From positions 1-40,810 of the forward strand of contig JAKEFK010000244.1 of the NCBI GenBank assembly GCA_022616075.1: a stretch of DNA of 40,810 nt, written 5' to 3'. How positions within the stretch are numbered: the first letter of the stretch is position 1; each line of letters starts with the position of its first letter. The stretch comes from a bacterium. Lineage in GTDB: Bacteria; Acidobacteriota; HRBIN11; JAKEFK01. Below are positions 32,813-40,810 of this stretch, piece by piece. Both the position numbers and the translations under genes were made by a program. Below the pieces are notes generated by a model. It did no database searches, had not been told where the DNA came from, and worked only from the letters and a program-made list of their open reading frames with translations.

Positions 32813-33700
32813 CTAATCTTTCGAGGCACGGAGTAGAATATCGACAATGTCTTTGTGGCCCCGCTCTCGAGCATAATCAAGGGCGCTTTTGCCATTCTTG
32901 TCTTTCGTCTCTGCTGTGGCCCCCGAAGCCAGTAAAATTTGGACGAGGTCGCTTCGCCCGGAGTACGCCGCCGCCATTAGAGCCGTCCAACCAGTTTTGG
33001 AACTCGCATTCACGTCCGCGCCGAGTTCAAGAAGATATTGAACGATATCTGCAGCGCCTCGGCCAGTGCTGGCTATCAAAGCTGTCCAACCACCTTTCGT
33101 GGACTCATTCATATTTGCGCCCGATTGGATCAAGGCTTTGACAACTTCTAACTGTGGCTTTTCACTTTGGGCCGCCCAGAGAAGCGGAGTAATTCCGAAA
33201 TGATCCTTTGCGTTTATGTTTGCGTCTTCCCCTATTAGTAATTGCACGCAATCTAAGCTTCCTGCCTTCGAAGCTCCCATAAGGGGAGTAAATCCGAATG
33301 AGTCTGCTGAATTCGGGTCTAAACCTGTCTTTAACAAGAAGCTCAATACCCCTTCGTTACCGCACCTTGCAGCTTCTGTAAGCGCAGACAGCCTAGATCC
33401 TCCTTCAGTCCGCGGGTTCGCTCCAGCATTGATGAGATCCTTTATCAATTCGACCTTACCATGACATGCGGCGACGATCAGAACTGAATTGCCATCTTTA
33501 TCCATGGTTTCTACCTTTGCTCCTTTCTTTAGCAAAATCGAGACTTCCTCTCTTTTACCCAGTCTTGCTGCCTCAAGCAATTCTTTGTTAAGTTCCTCTG
33601 AATTAGGATCCGCTGGGCTCGACGAATCCGAAGGCATACTCTCGCAAGCAAAAGCTGCCATCGGTATCACGAGAAAGAAAATGAGAAATTTAGTCATCAT
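32813..33700 (-). CDS. Exported ankyrin-repeat protein, candidate immunity protein
   Basis: 295 residues. ATG 33700 (or 33697) lies two bases after the RHS stop codon. A signal peptide (KFLIFFLVIPMAAFAC) with a possible lipobox Cys predicts a periplasmic or lipid-anchored protein. About eight ankyrin repeats follow, with typical G-x-T-P/A-L-x-x-A-A segments (GFTPLMGASKAG, GITPLLWAAQ, GWTALIASTGRGA, GWTALMAAAYSGR, GKSALDYARERG). The RHS C-terminal domain appears to attack peptidoglycan. A periplasmic binding protein encoded immediately behind it is where an immunity protein would be expected, and ankyrin proteins are known among polymorphic-toxin immunity families. Binding is inferred. Confidence 0.8.
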   Translation of the reverse strand: MMTKFLIFFLVIPMAAFACESMPSDSSSPADPNSEELNKELLEAARLGKREEVSILLKKGAKVETMDKDGNSVLIVAACHGKVELIKDLINAGANPRTEGGSRLSALTEAARCGNEGVLSFLLKTGLDPNSADSFGFTPLMGASKAGSLDCVQLLIGEDANINAKDHFGITPLLWAAQSEKPQLEVVKALIQSGANMNESTKGGWTALIASTGRGAADIVQYLLELGADVNASSKTGWTALMAAAYSGRSDLVQILLASGATAETKDKNGKSALDYARERGHKDIVDILLRASKD

Positions 33701-33702
33701 AC

Positions 33703-36700
33703 TTACTCAGTCTGTTCTGTAAAGCGCAGTCTAGAACGTTTCGGAGGTGGAGGCTGTTTTACGGGAACATCCACAGCAACTGGAACTTTTTCGTTCAGTG
33801 TCCATAAATAATCAATAATGCGTGTATCCGTTCCATAGCAAAGACATCCGTGTGTCGCACCCGGGGTACTTGCTCTCTTGGGTATCTGGCCATGCAGATA
33901 ATAGCCCTCATCCTTACCTTGCCATGGAATCAGTCTTGCCCGCTTTGGTCCATAAGCACCGTATGGGTTCTTTGGCCCGCACGTTGTTGGTTTGGTCGCT
34001 GGTCCCAGAGGTAAGGTTGCGTCGGGAATCACTTGAAGCCCGTAAGCGGGGTACGGATTACATAATGCTGAATCCGGATTAATTGCGGTTGGGCCGGTTG
34101 TATCTCTTTCAAGATCCGCGCGGATTGTATAGTTTCCTTGACGTACTGGACTAAAACCAAAGAACTCCCCTCCAGAGAAGGCACGTCCAGAGATTTTCTT
34201 TGTATTCTGATTGTACATATCCATCTGGTATATCTTCGCACCAGTAGTAATATCATTTTCTATATGTTTCGCCACAAGCAAGTGCTTATAACCAGTTGGC
34301 GTCTTGATACGACCCGTTTTATCGGCATATGAGTAAGCAATGCCATCGTGCCATTCCCACTGGTCTGGTTGATTCTTTACGTTCGTTACAAAAAACCAAT
34401 CGAGTCCGAGGGGATCCACAGCGTTTACTGGATTATTGCCGAAAGCCTGGTAAATGTTGAAAGAATCCACGTACGTACGAGGATCTGGTGACGTGAATCT
34501 TCCGGAAACAGGATCCAAGTATCGAGCTCGGAAATATGCTAATCCAGAAGAACTGTCTATCTTCCTTCCCTGAAATCCCATGTCGCTGTTCACTATACTG
34601 GTTGACACCACATCCTTTTCATTGCGATACACCACTTGATCCGGACCAGCAATGATCAGAATCTGTTGGAAGTCCGAGAGAGGTTTGCCTGTTTCATCTT
34701 TGACCGCAGAAGAAAGTTGAACGGTATATGCTCCAGGTGTGGCAATTTCTGCTAAAGAGAGTGTCGCTTCAAGAGACGGAGCGGAAAAAGAAAGAGAGGC
34801 GACAACCGGTTGGTTATTGAATACCAGTGAAATTGCCGCCGCCGGAAAGTCGGAAATTTCCTCACTGAAGCGGATCTTGATATTGCGACCATTTGCAATC
34901 GTAATCTCTGCCACCTCAGGTGCCTTGTTGTCAAAATAAATCTCGTCGCCCGATACTGTAAGAGATTGCTGAAAAGCAGTTGCGGTTTTATTCAATGCCA
35001 AATCCGTCAATCCAGCTTGAATCGTTAGAACGAATTGACTATCGGCTGCAAGGGGCGTAGTGGGATGCAGAATGATCTTTCTATCTCCTTCTTCGAATGC
35101 TGTAGTAACTGCATGATTCTGATTGTTGCTATCTTTCAATATTGCCAGTAATGTCGTTTTCTGGGCGGGCTCAGTGAGGCGCACGTGCAAATCTCCGGAT
35201 CGCAGTCGAACCTGTTCCACAGCAGGCGGCGTCTGATCGGCGCGGATGATACGGTTGCCGTAAGCGTCGTAATCATAACGTTCAATTAGTTTTCCAGTTG
35301 AATCGGTAATCGCTTTAACCGATCCGATCGAATTCATATGGTAATAATAAGCTTGACCGCCGCGCTTCATTTGCACAATCTCATCAATTCCACGGCCGTA
35401 CACATAAGAAGCCTGGAGTCCGGCGCCGGCAAATTCTTCCAGAGTTTGTTGCCCGGACCACACGTAATTTGTTGTTTGTCCGCCGGAGGAAAGAGACGTG
35501 CGTCGTCCGAGGGCATCGTAAGTCATTGTTGTCGTCGTTCCATCCGGAGTTACGACTCTTGTTAACCGGTTGGCATAGTCATAAGTGAGCTGCTTTCCAA
35601 ATAGATTCTTGGTATTTCCGTTTGGATCATAGGAAAGTGGCTGGTTGTCAAAAACCGTATATTGATTCCGGTTGTTAATCTGAGTGGTCTTGATTCTGGA
35701 AATTCCGCCTTCCGTTTCAGTGATTTGCTTGAAGTTATAAACGTCGTCTTGATTGTAGACGATCGTCTTCTGCGCCGTAGAAACATTTATGGGATCAGGA
35801 GCATTCATTGCCATCTGTGTAAGGCGATAAATCGCATCGTAACTGTAGACATCTGCGCGGCCATTTTCATGCAGCTTTTGCTCATAATTTCGCTGATCCA
35901 TTCTGTTCCAGCCATACGAAAAGCCTGAAACAACCTGGTTTGTTGCATTCACATGGCGAATGGCAGTGATTCTTCTGTCATTGTCGTATCCGAATTCTGA
36001 GTGGGTCCCATTGTTCAAGCCGATCCCGGCCGTTCTTCCCGTTCCCTGATATGTGTATTGCGCAACAAGTGCGGTTTGCTCTTCTATTTTTTCCAGACGG
36101 TTCAGCGAATCATAACGGAAGTTCAATTGACGGCCTGATGGGTATGTAATCTCAGTTCGATTGCCGATGCCGTCATACTTGCTGGAAACGGTTTTGCCAT
36201 TCTGCGATTCCGAAGTCACATTCGAAAGAGTGTCATAATTCAGTTCAACGACCGAATCGTCATCCGTTGCCTTCTTCAATCTGGATAATCCGTCATAATC
36301 GAAACTCTCAGTTGTCGTGCCCTCCACACCCGCAGCTTTTGTGATGCTCCGCGAAGCGAGTCGATTCAGTGGATCATATGTGTTTGTAACAAACGTCCCG
36401 TTTGGATCCGTAGCGGTTTTCACATTGTCTGCGAGATCGAAGGTCAGATTTATCTCCTTCCCATCCGCATAGATCGTTTTCGTATTCCGATTTAAGCTAT
36501 CGTATCTGTAGGTGGTAGTGTTCCCATTAGCATCGGTGATGCTTTCAAGGCGTCCGTTCAGGTCATAGTCGAATTTGGTGACAATTGAACCGTTTGCTTC
36601 TTCGGTCTTGACTCTACGGTTCGCGTTATCAAAACTGGCTGCAGTCTGATTTCCTTCCGCATCGATCGTGATGACGTTGTTGCCCATCGAATCATAAAAA

Positions 36701-39246
36701 TACTGCATCGTGTCACCCGCTGGATCAATGGATTTCTCAAGGCGATTCGCTTTGTCGAATTCACTGGTCGTGACAAACGTTTCTGATCCCAACGGTCCGG
36801 TCTCTTCTTCGGTGATCTTCCTGGTATTGCCGTTTGGATCGTACTCGTAAGTGACTTTGTTGCCAGCAGGATCGGTCATTGTCGCGATCCGATTGGCTGT
36901 GTCGTAGCTGTAGCTGGTAGTATGGTTGTTGGCATCGATCAAAGATGTGATCCTGCTGTTCTTGTCATAATTGTATGTGATTACCGCATCGGAAGGCTGA
37001 AACTTCTCTGTTCTTGTCTTCAGACGATTCAATCCGTCATACGTGTTTGTAGTCTGTGCTAAAACCACATCCTCAGAATCTTTGCTGATTTGGCTTATCG
37101 CATTCCCTACATCGTCAAATCCATATGAAGCAATATTCCCAAGAGCATCCTTAACTTCGAACTGACTATCATATCCGTCGTAAAAGAATTCCGTTGTGTT
37201 GCCTTCTCCGTCACCGGAGGTCTTCAAATTTCCGTTGCCGTCATAAGTGAAAACGGAAGATGAGGCATCAGAAGATCCAAAACCCCTGATAACTTCAGTA
37301 TTGAGATCACGAGAATCGAACACATAACTGGTCTGAGTTCCTTCTGGATCTGTTACGAGCGTACGATTCCCATTGGCATCGTAGTCATATTTCGTAATGG
37401 CAAAAACACCTTCAGAGATCTCACTTTCTTCCTGCATCAAGTAGTTCAAGGGATGATCGTGGTTGTAGCGGTACTCCGTGAACCCATCCCCACCTGCCGA
37501 GCTGTGCTGGATCAGTTTCTTAACAAGGTTATCATTGAGGTCGTATTCATAGCGAGTTTCAAAAGAGAGCGGTTCGAAGCGGACCTCTTTAATAATTTGA
37601 TCCAGAGCATTGACTTCATATGTACTCTTGACATTATTTCCATCAATGAATTCACTCAGACGTCCCAGGTCGTCATACACAAAAGTGTTGGAGTAGAGCC
37701 CGCCAGTGGTTTTCTTTTTGAGATATCCTCCTGTTGCCTGATCTGCATTTTGCCGGACCGTCGACCCGCCAGCTTCTGGATAGTATTCATAGTTGTTGCT
37801 GTTTCCTTCGCCAAATGTTTCGGTGAGCAATTGGCCGTACTTGTTGTACGTGAAGCTTTGTATCACCCCTTCGGGCATGGTGATTTTGTTTGCGTTGCCA
37901 TGTTGATCGCGTTCATAGGTAGTAACATTTCCTTTTGGATCAGTCACAGTCAAAACCTGGTTGTGAAGCGGGTCATACATATAAGTAGTGGTCAACGTCT
38001 CGCTGCTTCCGCCGGACCCGCGTGGTCCAGGAATTTGTTTGACGGAGATTAGATTCGCCTCACTTCTTCTTCGCAAGAATCGCGCGAGAAGCGATTTTTC
38101 ATATGTGTATTCAATGGAGTTGCCTTCCGGGAATGTAATCTTGGTCAAAAGCCCATCGGACGGAATGAGAGGCAGCTCAGGGGTGATGATATCAGGATCA
38201 TACTCCATTCTGGTGGTCAGACCCGCTCTGGTTATTGCCGTGGGATTACCGTATGCGTTGAACTCATATACAATTTCATTTCCGTTGCGATCCGTGACCG
38301 TTGTCTTATTTTCTTCATACGCAAATTCGATGAAATCGTTGCCATATTTTTGTCTAATGAGCTGGTCCTGGTCATTGTATTGATTCTCGATAAGCACTTC
38401 ACCACGCGGATTGGTGACTTTCGTGAGGTTTGCCCGCAGCGAGAGAATGTCTCCAAGCTTGTATTCATACTTAGTGGTTTTCCCATTTGGGAACTCATTC
38501 CCGTTTGATGTGCCGGTGACAGCAGTCGTCGTAACCGAAGTTAAGAAATTCGGTTTGCGGTCCGGATCACTTGAAGCAATCCCTTCATCATAATTGAATT
38601 TCCATTCTCGTCCGGCAAAGTCACGCACTTTAATGAGTTTTTGATCTCCGTTGTATTGGTAGGAGATGGGACGTCCCATCGTATCGATCACCACACTCAA
38701 CTGGCCAACTGGATTGTAGAGAAACTCCATGTAGTTCTCATTGCGATCCTGAATGCGGACAAGCTGACCGTAGTTATTGAACAAATAGGCAATTCCGTCA
38801 GGTTGATGAACCAGCCAGTTCCCGTCTTGAAGCTTCTTCAGTTCGGCAAATTGTCCGGCAGGAGACATATAAAGCAACGGACCGGGAAGCGGCGCAGGCG
38901 GAAGCACACGGAAAAGCTCTTTTCTTCCCATGCCATCATAAAAAAAGACATCGCCGTTCGGAAGTTCCATGAGCCGCATGAAATACTGATGGTCCCAATT
39001 CTGACCCAGTGGACCATCGTAGAGTGCTTGCGACTCGTACTTCCGCGCGAAGACATAGTCAAAACCGCGGCCTTTGATTTGGAAATCAACAACCGTGAGG
39101 CTCCACTCACCGGAATGCAGATATGGCGAATAGCGTATCTCGCCGGTTCCCACTGCCGCATTATAGCGAGGCGCAGCAGCAAGGCCGGCGCTGCTTATGC
39201 TAAGAAGTAGAAGAACAGAAATGATTGAAGAAAATCTTGCAAGCAC
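33703..39246 (-). CDS. RHS/YD-repeat polymorphic toxin with C-terminal L,D-transpeptidase-like domain
   Basis: 1847 residues from GTG 39246 (AGGAGG 7 nt upstream; starts at 39270 or 39264 lie before this site). A signal peptide (ISVLLLLSISSAGLAAAP) precedes a DUF6531-like segment (GEIRYSPYLHSGEWSLTVVD) and dozens of YD/RHS repeats (Y-D-x-x-G-x-x). About 200 residues of Ig-like domains (roughly 1335-1535) interrupt the usual core region, then FRARYLDPVSGRFTSPDP and NAVDPLGLDW mark the RHS core end (about 1612). The final 235 residues differ: VRQGNYTIR, YYLHGQ and GATHGCLCYG (about 1796-1805) resemble the YkuD L,D-transpeptidase motif HG...(S/T)HGC. It is probably a peptidoglycan-targeting toxin tip. 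Confidence 0.85.
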   Translation of the reverse strand: MLARFSSIISVLLLLSISSAGLAAAPRYNAAVGTGEIRYSPYLHSGEWSLTVVDFQIKGRGFDYVFARKYESQALYDGPLGQNWDHQYFMRLMELPNGDVFFYDGMGRKELFRVLPPAPLPGPLLYMSPAGQFAELKKLQDGNWLVHQPDGIAYLFNNYGQLVRIQDRNENYMEFLYNPVGQLSVVIDTMGRPISYQYNGDQKLIKVRDFAGREWKFNYDEGIASSDPDRKPNFLTSVTTTAVTGTSNGNEFPNGKTTKYEYKLGDILSLRANLTKVTNPRGEVLIENQYNDQDQLIRQKYGNDFIEFAYEENKTTVTDRNGNEIVYEFNAYGNPTAITRAGLTTRMEYDPDIITPELPLIPSDGLLTKITFPEGNSIEYTYEKSLLARFLRRRSEANLISVKQIPGPRGSGGSSETLTTTYMYDPLHNQVLTVTDPKGNVTTYERDQHGNANKITMPEGVIQSFTYNKYGQLLTETFGEGNSNNYEYYPEAGGSTVRQNADQATGGYLKKKTTGGLYSNTFVYDDLGRLSEFIDGNNVKSTYEVNALDQIIKEVRFEPLSFETRYEYDLNDNLVKKLIQHSSAGGDGFTEYRYNHDHPLNYLMQEESEISEGVFAITKYDYDANGNRTLVTDPEGTQTSYVFDSRDLNTEVIRGFGSSDASSSVFTYDGNGNLKTSGDGEGNTTEFFYDGYDSQFEVKDALGNIASYGFDDVGNAISQISKDSEDVVLAQTTNTYDGLNRLKTRTEKFQPSDAVITYNYDKNSRITSLIDANNHTTSYSYDTANRIATMTDPAGNKVTYEYDPNGNTRKITEEETGPLGSETFVTTSEFDKANRLEKSIDPAGDTMQYFYDSMGNNVITIDAEGNQTAASFDNANRRVKTEEANGSIVTKFDYDLNGRLESITDANGNTTTYRYDSLNRNTKTIYADGKEINLTFDLADNVKTATDPNGTFVTNTYDPLNRLASRSITKAAGVEGTTTESFDYDGLSRLKKATDDDSVVELNYDTLSNVTSESQNGKTVSSKYDGIGNRTEITYPSGRQLNFRYDSLNRLEKIEEQTALVAQYTYQGTGRTAGIGLNNGTHSEFGYDNDRRITAIRHVNATNQVVSGFSYGWNRMDQRNYEQKLHENGRADVYSYDAIYRLTQMAMNAPDPINVSTAQKTIVYNQDDVYNFKQITETEGGISRIKTTQINNRNQYTVFDNQPLSYDPNGNTKNLFGKQLTYDYANRLTRVVTPDGTTTTMTYDALGRRTSLSSGGQTTNYVWSGQQTLEEFAGAGLQASYVYGRGIDEIVQMKRGGQAYYYHMNSIGSVKAITDSTGKLIERYDYDAYGNRIIRADQTPPAVEQVRLRSGDLHVRLTEPAQKTTLLAILKDSNNQNHAVTTAFEEGDRKIILHPTTPLAADSQFVLTIQAGLTDLALNKTATAFQQSLTVSGDEIYFDNKAPEVAEITIANGRNIKIRFSEEISDFPAAAISLVFNNQPVVASLSFSAPSLEATLSLAEIATPGAYTVQLSSAVKDETGKPLSDFQQILIIAGPDQVVYRNEKDVVSTSIVNSDMGFQGRKIDSSSGLAYFRARYLDPVSGRFTSPDPRTYVDSFNIYQAFGNNPVNAVDPLGLDWFFVTNVKNQPDQWEWHDGIAYSYADKTGRIKTPTGYKHLLVAKHIENDITTGAKIYQMDMYNQNTKKISGRAFSGGEFFGFSPVRQGNYTIRADLERDTTGPTAINPDSALCNPYPAYGLQVIPDATLPLGPATKPTTCGPKNPYGAYGPKRARLIPWQGKDEGYYLHGQIPKRASTPGATHGCLCYGTDTRIIDYLWTLNEKVPVAVDVPVKQPPPPKRSRLRFTEQTE

Positions 39247-39269
39247 GAGTACCCCTCCTGACATCCACA

Positions 39270-39343
39270 CTAAGACACACCCCGATCTTGGTCGATGCCG
39301 AGACCTGTTAAGGTCGCTGGTGGATTCCCCCGCCGTGTCTTAG
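39270..39343 (-). ncRNA. Structured 5' leader of the RHS gene (riboswitch-like or thermosensor-like)
   Basis: On the minus strand CTAAGACAC (39343-39335) pairs perfectly with GTGTCTTAG (39278-39270) and encloses about 56 nt. Inside are a GACCT / AGGTC hairpin with a 4-nt loop and GC-rich segments (GGCGGGGGAATCC, CGGGGTG). The stem ends 10 nt before the AGGAGG site, so its folding could control translation. I could not match it to a riboswitch class with confidence. Confidence 0.5.
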
Positions 39344-39354
39344 GCGAACCGTAT

Positions 39355-39383
39355 TTCTTATTACAAAAGACCTAGTTTGTCAA
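39355..39383 (-). promoter_or_regulatory. Sigma70-type promoter of the RHS operon
   Basis: A perfect -35 TTGACA (39383-39378), a 17-bp spacer and a moderate -10 TAAGAA (39360-39355) lie just upstream of the structured leader. Transcription would start near 39348, giving a leader of about 100 nt. Confidence 0.55.
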
Positions 39384-39393
39384 TCTGAGGAAC

Positions 39394-39411
39394 GCTACCA
39401 TCGCTACCATC
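39394..39411. repeat. Two tandem copies of GCTACCATC
   Basis: A 9-bp unit is repeated exactly twice, overlapping the ankyrin stop codon and lying upstream of the RHS -35 box. It could be a regulator site or chance. Confidence 0.5.
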
Positions 39412-40505
39412 TAGGGGGCTTTGCGTCCGGCATAAACCAAAAGTCGAACTGTTTTGTGTTTGTGGTTTTTTCGTGCCATCAATACGGCAGTCTCACCTGA
39501 CCGGTCACGGAGATTCACGCGGGCTCCTCTGCGAATGAGCGCCTGAACAATCCTGTTTAGGCCATCCATCGCTGCGTACATCAATGCCGTACAGCCTTGG
39601 AAATCTTTCGAATTAATCCGAGCACCTGCCCGGATCAATGCGAGCGCTGCTCGTTCTTTGCCCAGTATGACGGCCCACATCAATGGCGTCCTTTTAAGCC
39701 CGTCCTTTTTCCCTGGATCCGTACCGTTCTTGAGCAGGTGAGCAATTCGACGCGGGGAATTACTTTGAACAGCCGCGAGCAAGAGACTTTCCTTGACGTA
39801 ACGTGGATCAGCGCCATTCTTGATCAGGAATCGCAGAACAGACTGACGGTCATGGAAAGCCGCATGATCTGCAGCACTATTTCCATTCTGGTCCCGGACG
39901 TTCAAATTCGCTCCAGCTTTGATTAGTTCTTTCACTGTTGGCTCGTGTCCTGACGCGGCAGCTTTCATCAAAGCCGTCTTGCCATACCAGTCCTGGAGAT
40001 CCGCATTTGCGCCTGCCTTCAAGAGTTTGCGTGTAATTCTGTGCCTTTTCTTTTCAGCAGCCAGCATCAAGGCAGTTACATTAAATGGACCGCGTGCGTC
40101 AACATCCGCTTCGTGTCTCAGCAAGACTTGAAGAAGTCTTCCGTACCCGTTCTCGGCCGCAATCATTACGGCAGTCTTTCCATGCTGCTTTTCATTGATA
40201 TGTATGTCCGGCTGCTTCAACAGAATTTTGACAACCTCGATGTGATTTCCAGAACAAGCGGCCGTCAGCGGCGTTCCGAAATATCGAGATCTGAGATGAG
40301 TATTGGCACTCGAATGAAGGAGCGACTCGACAATCACGGGATGTCCGTACCTGGCGGCATACAGTAAGGGTGTTGCTTTCCAGTAGTCCCGGCAGTTGAC
40401 GTTTGCACCGGTATGCACAAGTTGCTGGATCGTCTCTAGATCGCCTTTCTCGGCAGCTCGAATCATTTCATACCGTTGTATCCGTTCCAACTCGACCTTC
40501 TTCAT
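39411..40505 (-). CDS. Cytoplasmic ankyrin-repeat protein
   Basis: 364 residues from ATG 40505 (an in-frame start at 40523 is possible). There is no signal peptide. About ten ankyrin repeats span nearly the whole protein, such as WKATPLLYAARYGHPVIVES, HGKTAVMIAAENGYGRLLQV, YGKTALMKAAASGHEPTVKE and QGCTALMYAAMDGLNRIVQA. Ankyrin repeats bind other proteins. It is encoded just upstream of the RHS gene but separated by the RHS promoter. It could guard the cytoplasm against the toxin before export or be unrelated. Confidence 0.8.
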   Translation of the reverse strand: MKKVELERIQRYEMIRAAEKGDLETIQQLVHTGANVNCRDYWKATPLLYAARYGHPVIVESLLHSSANTHLRSRYFGTPLTAACSGNHIEVVKILLKQPDIHINEKQHGKTAVMIAAENGYGRLLQVLLRHEADVDARGPFNVTALMLAAEKKRHRITRKLLKAGANADLQDWYGKTALMKAAASGHEPTVKELIKAGANLNVRDQNGNSAADHAAFHDRQSVLRFLIKNGADPRYVKESLLLAAVQSNSPRRIAHLLKNGTDPGKKDGLKRTPLMWAVILGKERAALALIRAGARINSKDFQGCTALMYAAMDGLNRIVQALIRRGARVNLRDRSGETAVLMARKNHKHKTVRLLVYAGRKAP

Positions 40506-40555
40506 TTCACGATTGCAGACCATCTCTCAAAAAATAGAGGGGATGCCGCTCGGAA

Positions 40556-40807
40556 TTAACATTCAACCAGAAATCCCTCGAATTCACCACGCGTGAACCA
40601 GTCACGCAGCGGCTTCGTTTGCGCTCCATATAAGCGATCTGCAAGATCCCACTCAATAACAACATCAAAGCCTTCCGGATAAATTTCATCAAAGGCAACC
40701 ACGGTGCCCGTTGTTCCCACTGGCACGCCGGAAAACTCTACCAAACTTCTGATCCTTTTTCCGAGCTGTGCCTCTGCCTGCTCCTTCGAAAAATAGGAGC
40801 GCTTCAT
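40556..40807 (-). CDS. Small SH3/KOW-like conserved hypothetical protein
   Basis: 83 residues from ATG 40807, three bases from the window edge, so the ribosome-binding site is not visible. LGKRIRSLVEFSGVPVGTTG followed by TVV and FDVVIEWDL resembles KOW/SH3-like small beta-barrels (G-x-x-V-x-x-x-x-x-G-V-P-x-G-T-x-G-T-V). The tail reads KPLRDWFTRGEFEGFL. Short proteins of this kind are widespread and uncharacterised. It may be co-transcribed with the ankyrin gene 50 bp downstream. Confidence 0.6.
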   Translation of the reverse strand: MKRSYFSKEQAEAQLGKRIRSLVEFSGVPVGTTGTVVAFDEIYPEGFDVVIEWDLADRLYGAQTKPLRDWFTRGEFEGFLVEC

Positions 40808-40810
40808 TTC

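Noticed and set aside
37453-38052. 199-residue open frame on the plus strand inside the RHS gene
   Set aside because: It is the antisense shadow of regular YD repeats, with no ribosome-binding site and no domain.
39270-39343. Cyclic di-AMP or cyclic di-GMP riboswitch
   Set aside because: Only a short GGCGGGGGAA-like stretch resembles the former, and the conserved later parts of either class are not found, so I left it as an unnamed structured leader.

Overview
The window looks like chromosome of a Gram-negative bacterium of middling GC. It has a TonB receptor, outer-membrane barrel proteins and many lipoproteins. Several small protein families (a FDPEEFW/TLEELA antitoxin-like protein, tandem VKRE-GYLYFVDKDGD repeats, an SH3/KOW-like 83-residue protein) and the abundance of secreted hypothetical proteins fit an Acidobacteriota-like environmental lineage, but nothing here fixes the phylum. 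I saw no rRNA, tRNA or CRISPR array.

Layout. (1) 1-2.7 kb: a DprA/SLOG-like gene with a strong terminator, a secreted hypothetical, then a small graveyard holding a primase-tail-like fragment, the broken start of an alpha/beta hydrolase and a broken metallophosphoesterase. (2) 2.7-11.2 kb: a metal-handling region that is probably for zinc. It contains a ZnuD-like TonB receptor, small Cys/His proteins, a LolD/MacB-type ATPase and FtsX-like permease, a DUF3299 protein and a His-rich barrel. The ABC/DUF3299 part resembles the PA4063-PA4066 / ZrgABCD zinc-import systems, but no ZrgA (DUF2796) homologue is visible. (3) 11.3-23.0 kb: a minus-strand DNA-metabolism island of phage or integrative-element type. 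In transcription order it has a phage-type zinc finger, an adenine methyltransferase-like protein, a hypothetical, an SNF2-like helicase, small ORFs, a DnaN sliding clamp, a hypothetical, a Bet/RecT annealase with an N-terminal SWIM-like zinc motif, and a PD-(D/E)XK nuclease. A TnpB element sits inside it, and two plus-strand metabolic genes (DUF2071 and a frameshifted cystathionine gamma-synthase) interrupt it. (4) 23.0-28.8 kb: small conserved genes, a membrane Prok-RING-like protein, and lipoproteins or secreted proteins, one frameshifted. (5) 28.87-32.35 kb: a complete 3483-bp DDE transposon. It has 10-bp terminal inverted repeats and a 6-bp target duplication, and carries DUF6431-like, DDE transposase, ExeA-type ATPase and small accessory genes. 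It interrupted the 3' end of a secreted-protein gene whose original tail is still readable on the far side. (6) 32.35-40.5 kb: an 1847-residue RHS/YD-repeat protein whose C-terminal tip looks like an L,D-transpeptidase (YkuD-like) domain. A signal-peptide-bearing ankyrin protein follows two bases after it, which looks like a toxin-immunity pair.

How they may work together. The RHS protein, the periplasmic ankyrin protein and the chain of secreted proteins and lipoproteins behind it (one continuous run before the transposon landed) look like a polymorphic-toxin locus acting on peptidoglycan. A sigma70-like promoter and a compact RNA structure with a 9-bp closing stem sit just upstream of the RHS ribosome-binding site. 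The island in region 3 looks like a self-contained recombination/replication kit with its own sliding clamp.
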